The notes under the pieces: model-generated | Told to the model about the DNA's origin: nothing | Database searches by the model: none | Seen by the model: the letters and a program-made list of their open reading frames with translations, nothing else | Source: Bolinopsis microptera | Taxonomy: Eukaryota; Ctenophora; Tentaculata; Lobata; Bolinopsidae | DNA: 64,000 nucleotides | Reading direction: 5' to 3' | Assembly: GCF_026151205.1 (NCBI RefSeq) | Contig: NC_087077.1 | Location: 5,728,483 to 5,792,482, forward strand | Shown here: positions 23,120-35,035 of the stretch, piece by piece | Position numbering within the stretch: the stretch's first letter is position 1 | How the letters are laid out: each line of letters begins with the position of its first letter | Made by a program: the position numbers and the translations under genes

Positions 23120-26100
23120 GGATGATGGAAGCTATCATGAATGGAACAACAAGACTGGAGAACAACAGCTACTATAACCAAGTTACCGGAAGGAGTCTAC
23201 CAGGCCGATAAGGCTTGGATTCCCCTGCAATGTCGGCGGCCGACAGTCTGCATCTGAGTTGTTCGTTTTGGGAACCACAGATGGTTATTTTTAATCTTTT
23301 ACACACTTTTTAAAACAAAATACCCTGTTTGTTTAATCTACGGCTGGAGTGATGCTATTTATTGTTGTCTGGTCCCACGAGCCACAAGTCCGTTTGTTAA
23401 TCATGTTATACTTATCTTTAATGCTTTTCAAACAAAGTTACAACGAATTCTTCATGTATTGCATCCTGGGTCTGGACAGGATATGCCCGTTTAAAATATT
23501 TCCATCACGTTACATTACATAATTCTCAATAAATGTAATAGATTTGTAGTGTTTTAATTAGTTTAAATTAACTATCATAACAGTAATATGCATATGTATT
23601 TTACTGACTGCTGTACATTACTCTTTATCAGGGAAGTTCCACCTCGTATCTAAGAACGGTCGTTTTGAGAAAAGTGTGGAGGCACACACAGGGGCTGTTA
23701 TTGCCATCAAGTGGAGTAAAAACGGTAAGAAAACCAGTGTTCGTTGCTTTTTCTTCTTTTCAAGTTACAGGGTAAAGACTTGAACCTAAAAGTTGTTACT
23801 TGTTATGATGTTATCTTAGTGCTCTAAATAAAATTATCACCTGAGATTGATGTTTAAATGTTTTGTTATCCAGCAACCCCCAATGTACCCCAATCTACCA
23901 GGCAACTCTCTGGTGACGGCTGGGGAGGATGGTCAGGTGAAGATATGGTCCAGATCTGGCATGTTGCGCTCCACTCTGGCTCAAGTTGGTTAGTTTTTAT
24001 GTAGTAGTTATGATCTTGTTGTTAGTCACAAAGCTCATTACATCATACATATAGCTCACTAGCTAAGATACTCCGAACTAAGCTACACAGAATCCGGACT
24101 ACACGGAATCCAGGATTCTGGATTCTGTATTATTCATTAAGGAGTTAAAATGTAAATGCTGAATAACAGTGTGTCTAGTTCGTTGCTTGGTGTATATCTT
24201 CAGTATGTTTAAGGTCCATTTACTCGTGTCTTTTATTGATAACATTACTAAATTTTAAGTTCCTGATGTGTACTCTCAATTTCCTAATGTGTACTCTGAA
24301 GCTCCGTCAGGTTCGCCAGTGTACTCGGTTGCCTGGGGTCCAGACAGTGAACAGATCTTGTACGCATGTGGCAAACAAATCATCATTAAACCTCTCGCTC
24401 CCTCTGCTAAAACAACCCAGGTGAACTTCCAGATATTTAACATGATTCTTACATGTAATACTCATGTATAAGTTCACCATTACCATTGTTTACCATGTGT
24501 TGCAAAGATTATACTTCAATTTGTCAGTAACTCCGAATCATATTGATTACAATTAATAATTTACTCTTCTGTCAACCTGAATATTTATCATCTGAAATAG
24601 TTTTTAATTGATCTGCTACATATCATGTTACATTGCTTACGTGACTTAGATCATCAAGAAAAGAGCAACTTATTAAGTTTATGTAGTACAATATTGCATG
24701 TTCTGGAATGAAAGCTAATGAAAATATTTGAATTTCTAATGACGTATAAAAATCACGTTTGATTAAATTAATATTAAATTGTTTTTATGCGATAATTCAT
24801 AAACGTTAATCAAGTGAAGAATAGTATCGGATCACATATTCGTGCGTCATGCCGCCTTTGAATGCTTCTGACTTACGTAAAACGTAATATCTACGACTTT
24901 TTCATAACCTTTAAGATCATTGGTTGAGAATAACTTGAAATCAAGTTAAATTATAAAATGAATATATTTCAGTGGAAAGGACACGATGGGCTAATCATGA
25001 AGGTGGACTGGAGCTCTGTAAACAATCACATTGTATCAGGTACATCTGATTCTTGTTATTCTATTTATACCTTTCATTTTAAAGCAATGAGACACACCTT
25101 AACATGTAGTTAGGGTTTGGACTGGTTAACCAGGTTTTAAATTTCCCATAACATATTCACTGAAATACCAAAACCCCGGATTCATGCAATGTGAGAGCCT
25201 TTGTAACGCAGTCTGGATTCTGGATTCTGATCCGGCCACTTTAAAACTTCGTTGCAAAATCCAGGATTAGCTTGTGAGATCACTCAAGTTTGCGCCGCTG
25301 GAAATATTTAGTCCGGGAATTATTTGAGATCGCTCTTTCATTCGTGAATGGTAAACACGAACTGTTGAAACTTTGAGATCAAATCAAGCAGGAGAGGCAG
25401 ACTAGATGCCATCTTGGCCATGCACGTGGGAGGAGGAATGTCACGATCCCCAGGAAAAATCAAAAAGAAAACTTTCGGGCTTGAAAATCATCATGGCTAG
25501 TAGATATAAATGAAATTCGAAGAAATCAATTCGAAGAAACTAATTTTTCAATCCAAGTATGACTGACGATACGATTTCACTATCTGCATATTATGTGTCT
25601 TGAATTGTTCGGGGCCTTTTGAGTAGGGGCCTTTTCGTCATTTTGAGGGTTCTAGATTGATACGTGAAACAAATGTATGATTGTCAAATGTCAATTAAGA
25701 CTTCCTGTTACCAATATTTCTGTCTGACCACATCCTCCTCATTTCTAAATGTCACTAACTCTCGCAGGTGCTGAGGATAGGAAATATAAAGTGTGGGATA
25801 GTTATGGTCGTCTCCTGTTCGCCTCCCATCCCCACCATTACCCCATCATGTCCGTTTCCTGGTCACCTAACGGGGAGATGTTTGCTGTGGGAGCCTTCAA
25901 TACCCTCAGACTTTGCGATAAATCTGGCGTGAGTTTAATTTACTGATTGCAACAATCACAGTTTTTAACCAGGCTATTTGAGGAAGAAAAGGTAGTCTAA
26001 AAGTAGCGCCTGACTTTGTGCAATGATTTGATTAATGAGATTTGGTCGGCGAATTTCAGAGGTAGAAAGAATTTTTTGTTTAAAATTAGGAAAATATTTA

Positions 26101-27660
26101 AGATAAATGTACTATTTTTGACAAAAGTAAAAAATTTACGAGGGTTAGAAAAGAATGGAAATTAAAATGAATTCGTAACCACCTTTGAAATTCCCGCTGC
26201 CCTTATATATTTAGCAAGAGACTAAAATAGATACTGACTGAGTCGTGGTAGTAAAAATTCCTCCGGCTGCAGAGCACTAGCCATCCCAAAATAAAATTTG
26301 GATTCCTATCATGTCGGTTTTACAACTAATTTAAAACCTTCATTACATCAATGTAATGTCAGAGCATGTCGGTCGACCTGAATTTCTTATCGCCATAATG
26401 TTGAAATTTGACTGAAGACCATTGCTACATTTCGTGAGAGTAATTAAATACGCATTTTATTTTTTTTCTGACGTTGAACTTTAACTGTAAATCAAATAAC
26501 AATATGGCCACTGCATATGATTCTGCACTCTGCAGACTTGCAAATTTTCTGTAAAAACAGGATATTCGCTACAAATTGTCGCGTAGGTTAAGTTATAAAT
26601 AACTTAGAGTGAGAATATTATAATAAAGATGTCGACGTGGAGGAAATGTTATGCTGCATTTCATTTCGAAATTTTCTCGGAAGAGCTGTGAGAAATTCCG
26701 TGTGAGAAATTAAATATTGTCGGAGCGATTATTTTGTGATACCTCCGAACTTATGTTTGACTGAATGAAAACAGGTTTTTCAGCAAAAAAAGGATTTCCG
26801 AGGTCAAATGTCGTGTGGACTAAATCAATATTTATTTTAGAACAAGAAGATGTCGACACGGAGACATAGGATATACATATATAATACTTTTAAAAATTTG
26901 GGAAAATTCTTTGACTTTAGTGAAAAAAACATGTGCTCAAATAATTATTAATTTGTATCTTTAAATGAACTAGCTGCAAGAATGAATACGAGTTAAAAAA
27001 CTCTTGGTCGGATCAATTCTCTTACTTGAAGAAGTGTCATGTTTTCCTGAATAACAGCATAGTTCATAGTTTTCTGCTTTACTAAATCTGCTCATCATAA
27101 AAACACTTCGGATTTAGGAATCAGCACGATTCCTAACAGGCAGTAGAAGAGCCGTTGCAACCCGAAAGTTTAATTTGTAATACTTTAATGTTTCGAGTAT
27201 CTCAAACGGCAGATTCGCTCAGCATCCTGTATTTTTGCATCTAGCCGTATGTGACAATTTTCGCGAATGCCGGTTTTTCTGGAAATTTGGCGCGTAAAAT
27301 TGATAAATTTAAAAATATACGTGGCGTAATAAGAGACATAAAATAATATAATTTACATAAATAAGATTTTATTAATATTGCAAATGATGTTGGTTAGAAA
27401 TTGGATGATAAGATAACAAAAATTTGCACGATCTGCACAAATCTCCATTATGTAAATCAATTTGTGGAGAATATGGAGACGGCATATCGTACTGAATTAA
27501 TTATTATCTTCTAGATTGTACCGCAAAATTGATATTGTGGTCATCGATTTACTATTAAATTAAGACACAATTAATCTAACTACCTCTGCTAGTGGTGCTA
27601 CAGTCTGGACAAGCCGAACACGGGATCTATCTACTCCTTGGATTGGTCACGTGACAGAGT
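23120..27660 (+). CDS. IFT80: Intraflagellar transport protein 80, partial gene
   Basis: IFT80 is a WD40 protein of the IFT-B train in cilia. Seven exons are readable: 23120-23283, 23632-23724, 23902-23988, 24311-24420, 24973-25039, 25768-25928 and 27593-about 27660. All have AG/GT borders and matching phases. Diagnostic stretches are [67 protein letters not shown] and [17 protein letters not shown]. Together they correspond to roughly residues 35-330 of a protein usually near 770 residues. The first exon is out of frame between about 23163 and 23225: one base seems missing near its GAACAACAG and one C is extra in CCCC. The start exon and the C-terminal half are not visible, and similarity stops at about 27660. 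Confidence 0.92.
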
Positions 27661-27892
27661 CGTTGGGAGTGGCCTGCACATCACACACATCCGCGTTGGC
27701 GTCGTAAAATATGTTCCACTGTACTCGTTGGTAGCTAAAAGCTTCTGTTGTGTTGCTGTCGATGTTTTCCACACAAGTATACTTCGAGCAGCATCTTCGA
27801 AGTACGCAGGTCTTCCAGTTCTTACGGGTGTCTGCCGGTTTTACACTGGGTTCAATTCGTCGCGAAATCTAGGCCTTAGTACGACCAATTGA
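27593..27892 (+). pseudogene. IFT80: Last readable IFT80 exon running into unrelated sequence
   Basis: After a TCTGCTAG acceptor the exon reads [21 protein letters not shown] in phase with the preceding exon, exactly the expected WD-repeat segment. The next residues should give an AGA.G-type strand but instead drift ([14 protein letters not shown]) with an open frame to 27892. No good donor follows the conserved part. Either a small deletion or rearrangement ended the gene here, or an assembly join lies at about 27660. Confidence 0.5.
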
Positions 27893-27964
27893 CCTACCTG
27901 ACAATTAACCCCCCTCCCCCGCAATTTGACCCCCGACAATTAATTACACTGGGGGTCATTGATA

Positions 27965-28412
27965 GGGTCCAGGGTCAGGGGTCAGGGTCAGGGTCAGGGT
28001 CAGGGTCAGGGTTCAGGGTCAGGGTCAGGGTTCCGGGTCAGGGTCAGGGTCAGTGTCAGGGTTCAGGGTCAGGGTCAGGGTCAGGGTCAGGGTCAGGGTC
28101 AGGTCAGGGCGTCAGGGTAGGGTCAGGGTCAGGGTTCAGGGTCAGGGTCAGGGTCAGGGTCAGGGGTCAGGGTCAGGGTTCAGGGTCAGGGTCCAGGTCA
28201 GGGTCAGGGTCAGGGTCAGGGTAGGGTCAGGGTCAGGGTCATGGTCAGGGTCACCAGGTCAGGGTCAGGGTCAGGGTCGGGTCAGGGGTCAGGCGTCATG
28301 GTCAGGGTCAGGGTCAGGGTCAGGGTCAGGGTCAGGGTTCAGGGTCCAGGGTCAGGGTCAGGGTTAGGGGTCAGGGTCAGGGTCAGGGTTCGGGTCAGGG
28401 TCAGGGTCTCTA
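27965..28412. repeat. GGGTCA hexamer array
   Basis: About 70 units of GGGTCA with one-base slips. It is followed at 28413 by a run of T. The open frames rich in glycine, serine, arginine and valine are artefacts. It is not the TTAGGG telomere repeat. Confidence 0.92.
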
Positions 28413-28469
28413 ATATTTTTTTTTTTTGCTGGTTAGTGACAAGATCTGTCATTTGATGGGGTTAGGTAT

Positions 28470-30205
28470 TGAAGGTGGATGGAGGAGGAGGAGAGGAGGG
28501 GGCCCTGGAAGACAGGGCCCCGAGCTAATGTGCCCGTCCCACAAGAAGGAGGCTCATTAGCTCGGGAATCCGACGGGAGTTTATCAAACACTCTCGAACT
28601 TTAGCTCCATCGACACCCAGGAAAACGGAAAAAGTTCTGTAGGATTCCTACTGCGGGAAGCCCAATAAACCATATCAACAGCTACATATCTCCCCATCTG
28701 ACTAGACAAAGCCGATTGCACTGAGAGCTCCAACTTTACCCCAGGCGCCATCAGCCTATTCCACTCCAACTGCTCTAAATAAAAGTGGGGGACTCTGCAA
28801 TCAGGACACTGCTCCCAAGGAGAGTATTGGGTCGCTCTTATTAGGAACACCATACAAAAAACCAACACAATGATAGTGAAAATGTAGCTCAGAGATATAC
28901 AGGAACGACAAATGTTACACGTGAGGGTTGAGTACGGTAAATGAGTGTTTAACACGACTGCAAAGTTACTGTGAAGTGAAGTACCACGGCCAGACCTAAA
29001 CACCAATGCAGGATGCTATTAGACAGCAAGTAAAGGGGAAACTAATAAGTACTGATCTCCTGCACGTCTTGACCGGTTTATAGAAATCAGTTATCACCTT
29101 GAAAATTGTTATCGGTGGGTGTTTTCTCCATGAAACCCATCCCACAAGTAGTCCAGTAACACATGGTAAGGGAGTATCACTATGATACCGTACTCGATTA
29201 TAGTAGTTGAGAAGAGTGGAGGGTATAGCGAAGAGGACTGACCGCCACAACAGAGGTATGTGGAAGACCTCCTAGACAGATGTTACCTCGCATGTGCACC
29301 GTAGTCGATATTCAATGGGGGGTCGGTCAAGGTTAGGGTTTTTTCTCCGGCTGGTACCCGTACTCTCTTAGAGCCAGATCAGCTTCCTTGAGAGTGCTGC
29401 CAACCTCCAAGCCAGCGGGGTCCTTCTTGAGTTCAAGTGAGAATGAAGACAACAGCTAGCACTATTGGACATACAGACAAGCCACCGATGAAACTCGTAG
29501 GGCATAGCTTCTACCTGATACACTTGAGAAGGATTAGCTGCCCGTGTGAAATCATATGCTGCCTCCACTAGCGAATAGAGCCAGAAGCCAGCCATACCTT
29601 CTTCCTGTGATTGTAAGCGGAAAAATCTCGGACCCAAAATAAGATGGAGAGGAATGTTCATGACACCGGCAGAAGAAGCCATAAGGTGTTCGAGCTGGTA
29701 AAGAGGAAAAAACCCACCAAGCGGAGGCAAATATCTGGACGATTCCAGTGATGAGGACGAGGTAGAGGAAAACCTATCAGCGACTTTTCCTTTCCCCACT
29801 AGGTCCGCTGTCCAGCCAATTAAAAACATGCCCCCCCCAAACGGAATAGTGAATAAAGATAGAGCAATTGCAGCCAGGTTCTCTCAAAAGACTAAGTTTC
29901 AAACTTGCCAGTTAGCGTATGCCTGGATAACACAAGTTAGGGAACACTTGACTACCAGCTCCCAATCCGGGCCAGAGACCCGCAGCAAGGAGTCAATAGA
30001 CGGAGGTATTTGGACTCATTGGAGTTACACAGCCGTGTCCAGTGGCGTAGTTGATGGTCCACAAGACCTGGGTGGGAGGCATTACGATGAGCGGACTGCC
30101 CCATTTCTGGTTCCTAGTGGGGGAGCGGCCTGTCGTCTATGGGAGGTGCTGGCTCATCAGCAAGGAAACCACCCTATTTGCTACCTATTTGTCCTGCGTG
30201 CATAG
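28470..30205. other. Unrecognised ORF-rich segment
   Basis: Minus-strand frames at 29829-29368 (153 codons), 29250-28996 and 29006-28584 (140 codons), and a + frame at 29828-30205 (125 codons), stay open well beyond their surroundings. The 29006-28584 frame has one clear hydrophobic segment (YIFTIIVLVFCMVFLI) followed by about 80 polar residues with CPDC. No family was recognised, and splice links between the frames are not evident. It may be a small membrane-protein gene on the - strand, or a decayed mobile element. An inverted repeat CCCGAGCTAATG / CATTAGCTCGGG lies at about 28520-28566. Confidence 0.3.
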
Positions 30206-31028
30206 ATGATACGTCCGACTCTACGATACTCCTCAGTGACAACGAAACTCTACGAACTCATCAACCAAAAATACGAACACTGAGGAGTTCGTTTTGTACA
30301 ACTTACGTTTAATAAATGAAATTAAACAGAAAATTGTATTTACAATTCAGCCAATTTCAACACCATAAAAAATTTAACGATTGTAAAACAACTTAAATAT
30401 ATTGGTACTCGAAACTTTCTACCACGCGGTTCGCTTTGTACACTGTACATTTCACAGTACAAGGACTGGTCGATCGGACTGGACATTCTGGCGCCAATAT
30501 TTTGCGCGCGCACGTTCTGGCGGTTCCCCTGGACACGTTGCAGAAAACTTCAACTTGTACTTCTGGCGTTGCGTTTCGTTTTCTTCTGCTGTAAACAGCT
30601 GTGATCACACCGAATGTACATTGTACATTCAGTGTTCATGTATGATGTATACATTTTATTTTGCCATGTACAGCAGACTGAACTATTTGAAATTGAAGTG
30701 CACTGTGTATAGACTTATAGGTATAGTTGATGATTCAAATGTCATTGTAGGTACAACTTTCAGCAGTAAAGTAGACAGTGTACAGTACTACAGTAAAGTT
30801 GATATAATAATGTACAGTTTATAGTTATCTGTATGCATAGTTTGGTACGTGATAACGCCTGCCAAGATCGTACAGAAATCCTGAGCTGATTACTTTTTTA
30901 AAAAAACATTTTCCATGTTTTTTTTTGAAAAATTGACTAACGAACTCCAACGAACTCTAACGAACTCCAAATTTTGAACGAACTCCACGAACTCTACGCC
31001 AAAAATCAACGAACTCCGCATCTATGCC
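30200..31028. mobile_element. Insertion-like segment bounded by GCATAGATG inverted ends
   Basis: The left edge reads GCATAGATG at about 30200 and the right edge reads CATCTATGC at about 31020. Both subterminal regions are full of ACGAACTC words (about 30240-30260 and 30940-31015). An 11-bp perfect hairpin stem, ACTCCTCAGTG / CACTGAGGAGT, lies at about 30227-30294. The right edge cuts directly against the reading frame ending at 31022. No clear target duplication was found, so mobility is inference. The 140-codon + frame inside is not supported as a gene. Confidence 0.4.
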
Positions 31029-31276
31029 TGCCGGGGTTGCTGGTATTCACTGAATTGGGGTAATCTTGGTTGTTGGGCAGACTGAGAGTCTGCTGAGGGG
31101 ATGGCTTGTTCTGGGGCAGCTTGTTCTGGGGCAACTTGCTCTGTCGCTGAAGCTTCATTTGTGGGCGCCGCTCTGTCGGCTGAGTCAGTGGGATTCTCAT
31201 TTGTATTTGCAGTGTTATAGCTTGATTGAGGAGTTATCTCGTTTCGTACAATCGGCTGTCTCTCCTCATTATCCAT
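31022..31276 (-). CDS. Q/A/P-rich N-terminal reading frame, unrecognised
   Basis: Opens with a true ATG at 31276 (MDNEERQPIVRNEITPQ) and runs 84 codons rich in alanine, glutamine, proline and glutamate with short near-repeats (EQVAPEQAAPEQA). The frame ends at the border of the 30.20-31.03 kb insertion-like segment, so it may be the N-terminus of a larger protein cut by that segment. No family is recognised and the composition alone is weak evidence. Confidence 0.3.
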   Translation of the reverse strand: MDNEERQPIVRNEITPQSSYNTANTNENPTDSADRAAPTNEASATEQVAPEQAAPEQAIPSADSQSAQQPRLPQFSEYQQPRQA

Positions 31277-31559
31277 ATCTGCTAGATTCTACTTTAACTT
31301 GCTCGTTCTCTTAAACTACATCTGCTTAAATAATAACTAGTTGTTGATCTCGCAATCAATTCAAATTACACCAAACAAAACAGTGCCATAAAATGTAAAT
31401 ATAAATTTTAAAATTCTCATAAAAATCGAAGCACGTTTCGCAAAATATACTCCAGTGTAGTTTTGTGCAAGCTCTCAATAAACCACGCAGTGTTTGCAGT
31501 CTCATTTGTTAGAATGTGTCAGCTATAACCCATTATAAACATTGTAAATTCAACGTTGA

Positions 31560-31665
31560 ACTTCTCGACAAGAATTGCGCCCATTTTATTTGGTGGCGGA
31601 CGCTAGATTTCCATTCACTGCAAGCTCCTATCAGTTCACTTCACAATATATCATGCTTGTGACCG
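31560..31665 (-). repeat. Dispersed repeat, inverted copy of 190-300
   Basis: Contains the reverse complement of GGAAATCTAGCGTCCGCCA and GGGCGCAATTCTTGT found at 255-297, with further partial matches outward. This is a second member of the family bordering copy A of the SWIM segment. Confidence 0.6.
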
Positions 31666-31754
31666 GATATCCGGCTAAAAGTCCTGTGATCTTCTCTCTA
31701 GATAGCACTATATACGAGTCTGAACATTGTTTTAACTAAAACTTTCTCTTTCAG

Positions 31755-31878
31755 TATTGACGACTACATGAACTACAAGCCTGCAGAAAAAGCAGAACAA
31801 ATTGATGCTAAGACGAAACAGTATATATGGATGGGAGAGTTGCTGAGGGACAAAACCACCGAACCACTCAGCTTATAG
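31755..31878 (+). CDS. Orphan terminal exon
   Basis: A strong acceptor (TTTCTCTTTCAG) is followed by IDDYMNYKPAEKAEQIDAKT and then a polar stretch ending EPLSL and a TAG stop. An AATAAA lies about 290 bases downstream (near 32164). This looks like the 3' exon of a + strand gene. Its upstream exons are not seen. It could be the displaced end of a gene to the left, but I cannot tie it to IFT80. Confidence 0.45.
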
Positions 31879-32234
31879 TGCTGTAAATTCTTGCATTTTA
31901 GAGCGAGATTCTCATCTACAGGTGACATGTTTATGTTTACTGTCCCTTCAGATAGATCCAGTGGTACTAATTGTGTATCCTATTTTATTTTCTACCATTG
32001 CCTGATCACCCGTAAGTGTTGAGAACCTCGCGAACTGTTCTCCTTCCAGTTCTTGAAGCGGAGGTTCGATCTCAACATCTGAACATTCTGTGTTAAGCAT
32101 GACAGCTAAAAAATCCCGAACTGCATTATGTCGGATGATAATTTAACCAGCCCACCAAGATGACAATAAAGAGCAAGGTTCACATAAAACACTGTGATGG
32201 CTAACGATCCAAGTCGTTCGTTTCATGAGATTCT

Positions 32235-32267
<33 letters not shown>
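32235..32267. repeat. Poly(G) run of 33
   Basis: Thirty-three consecutive G bases. Such runs are unstable and often mis-sized by sequencing, so the length is uncertain. Confidence 0.9.
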
Positions 32268-32268
<1 letters not shown>

Positions 32269-32359
32269 GTTGTGGTAGCCGATAGTGGTAAATTAATTTT
32301 TATCATATTATGAGGATATTACATGGGATTGTGGTTAAACTGGAATATCAACTGATGTT

Positions 32360-32545
32360 GGTAACTGCAAAGAGTTGGAGTGGAGTTGTTCTTCTTACTT
32401 TGGCTGCTCGGTTTACTGATGTGGTAACTGCAAAGAGTTGGAGTGGAGTTGTTCTTCTTACTTTGGCTGCTCGGTTTACTGATGTGGTAACTGCAAAGAG
32501 TTGGAGTGGAGCTGTTCTTCTTACTTTGGCTGCTCGGTTTACTGT
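32360..32545. repeat. 63-bp tandem repeat, three copies
   Basis: A unit with GTAACTGCAAAGAGTTGGAG and TTCTTACTTTGGCTGCTCGG repeats three times with almost no change. It is followed at about 32590-32850 by an imperfect series of GCGGTACTAACTG and GACCCACC words. Confidence 0.85.
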
Positions 32546-32849
32546 TTAAGCTGCTCGAGAAGACTTAGTATTTTATCAGATTCGTTTAACCCGGGGAGGG
32601 GGGGGGGGATCGGGTACCAGTTTTGGATATTTTTCACTAGACACACCCACCCCCTTTGCGGTACTAACTGTTTTTTTGGATAATACGTAAGACACCCACC
32701 CTTTTGCCGCCTTTTGCGGTACTAACTGTCGAAAAATCGTGTTTTTCTGGGAAATGGGCAGTAGACCCACCAGTTAGTACCATGTACTAACTGTGTTTTT
32801 AGAAGAAAAAATGACCCACCCACCAACGTCACGTCCGGTACTAAGTGTA

Positions 32850-33340
32850 TGATCCCCCCGTTTAACCGTGCATAAAAGCAGACAAAACCCATTCTGAAAG
32901 AACCAAACAAAATTGAAAATTAGGCAGTACAGTCAGCATGATAAAAGTAGCAAATAACGTAAGCAAATCAACAACAGAAATAACAATCCCAAACAATTTA
33001 AAAGTAAATATTCTTAACTTTCAGCCGTTACTCGCATTGATAGAGCTTAATAGTTAGTTACTTAATAGCTAGTCAGATACATATCCACAGCAGTCAACAG
33101 TCAGCACGATCTAAGTAAGAACGATCTAATCCTTTCTTCAAATCATATGCGATCCAGATTTTTCCTGGATCTTTTGCTACTGTAATATAGCGTGTCTCAT
33201 CACAACATATGTCTACATGATAGGCTCAACAACATTACTACTAGTACGTTCTTGCATCTCCATCTCTGCAACCATGTTGTTAATTCTTCTTGAGTTAATC
33301 CAAGATATCATTTCACGTTTCAGTATTGCGATCTTCCCTG
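32850..33340. other. No gene seen
   Basis: AT-rich sequence downstream (3' side) of the - strand receptor. It could include its 3' untranslated region. Nothing else was recognised. Confidence 0.4.
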
Positions 33341-35035
33341 TCACCCAGTCATTATTGGCTTGCAATGTATCAAGGGGTTCATCAACGAATTGATCGGGAC
33401 AACAATTCCAATCAAAGTGTCAGTATCCAAGAATGGAATGGACCAGTCGAAGAAGCTCCCAATGATTGCAACATTGACGGGGATCCAACATACCAGCTGG
33501 GATCCGATCACCAGGGATATCTTCAGAGTGAAGATATTGACGAGGTTAACCAAGGGAAAGACCGCCATGAACCCGGACATGGTGATCTCCCTGCCGGACA
33601 TTCCATTAAGACAGGTGAAACACCGGCAGATACTCATTGCTACAGATGCCTGCAGCGCACCTTGACTAGCTGCGAAGAGGATTGTCCCCGCAAATCTGCA
33701 GACCATGGAGGATATCCAGTACACATCGAACAGACAGTACTCACCATCGTAGGCAAAGTTGGCTCCTACAATTGTGGCGAGGTAGACGGCGATTAGTAAG
33801 TCATATTCACCGAGTACTATGCACTGAATCTTGACAACCCTGAATGCCGCCTTCGCAGTGGAGTCATACGTATTCAGATGATGGTAGATTGCATATATAT
33901 CGAGGACTAATATGCAAGCCATCTGAATTGCAACCACGTAAGGAAGCACTCTACCACTTATCAGATTATCTTGGGAGGAGAGGAAGGAGGAAGTGGTACA
34001 ATTGGTGCATTCATCAGAGGAATCCGAGCAATCTGAAACTGAGTCACATGTCATGTTAATTGGAATGGGCTTGTTGTCTGACTTGCAGTAGAACGTGTCT
34101 GGGCAGTTCTGCTCATCAATACCGTTCTCACAGTGCTGAATACCATCACAGAATACCATCTTTCTCCGACCATCGCAGTGGCTCACACTTTGGATGTAAA
34201 GACTTGTTTTCGCACTTGTACGTATGTCGGGTAGTTTGCTCCTTGTAGTTTATGATGCAAATTAATTCTTTTACAGTGAGAGCTGATTGAGGTACTATCC
34301 ATTATGCATTGCTCAACTTTTTTGGGATCTAATGATATCTGTCCAATACTTATATCATCTTCATCTTGCCAAGGTTTTAAATCATCATAAAATTTTTCTG
34401 CCGCATAGTTTGCCTTTAAGCAGTCCAGCTCTATGTAGCATTCTGCTTGTGACTGATTATAACTGGGCAACTTTTTGCGAGTTAGAAAATCTTGACAAGC
34501 ACATTCGTCACTGTAGTCCTTACAATGTGCTCTACCGTCGCAAACTTGCTGCAAAGAAATACAACCATCACCATCAGCGCAAAGGAAAGTCTCGGTGCCG
34601 CAATAACACTCGTCCGTTCGACAGGATGAGTAGTTGTTGCACATCTGACTTACTGGGAGTACGCAACCTGCTCGCAGTAAACCTGACACATTGAAGTTCC
34701 CGTAGTAGCAAAGTTTGTATCCGGAAAAAGGATTTCCCCTCCCTTGCCTCCGTAAATTGATCAATATCCCAGAATCTGTATTCTTTGTAGTTATCCCGTA
34801 CCGCGATTAAGGACTCTATTTCCCCAAAGACAAAGTCATTACAGATTATTTGCTCGAATTTCCTTTGAGCTAGTCCGGGTGCCGTTAGCAGGAATTGGGT
34901 CGATTGTGTGATTCTATCCCAGGCCGTGAGGTTCAGTATTGAGAGGAGATGAGGTAGTTTCATTACCTCTGGTGCTTCATTACCAAGCTCAGAACAGACA
35001 AAAGTCAGCAGCCCTACCAGAACGAGTAGTCTCAT
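33341..35035 (-). pseudogene. LDLa-containing relaxin-receptor-like GPCR, frame-broken
   Basis: Begins at ATG 35035 with a signal peptide (MRLLVLVGLLTFVCS). A cysteine-rich ectodomain follows, with LDL-receptor class A modules: CADGDGCISLQQVCDG...C near 34560, CDGRRKMVFCDGIQHCENGIDE near 34130, and NMTCDSVSDCSDSSDEC near 34040. The membrane part resembles LGR/relaxin-type receptors (VCWIPV in TM6; PINSLMNPLIH replacing NPxxY in TM7). Frame shifts occur near 34725 (GGGAGGGG run), between about 34265 and 34210, and near 34187. I count only six hydrophobic spans, with the TM4-TM5 region shortened. No leucine-rich repeats are visible. Either a recent pseudogene or indel errors; the domain content itself is clear. 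Confidence 0.75.

Noticed and set aside
27889..28456. Open frames of glycine/serine/arginine/valine repeats
   Set aside because: They come from the GGGTCA hexamer; all three frames stay open for the same reason.
30402..30824. 140-codon + strand frame inside the insertion-like segment
   Set aside because: It is cysteine/tyrosine rich by composition, matches no family, and has a similar-length open frame on the other strand.
32235..32267. Poly(G) run as a functional quadruplex site
   Set aside because: A homopolymer of this length is most simply slippage or sequencing error; no context supports a function.
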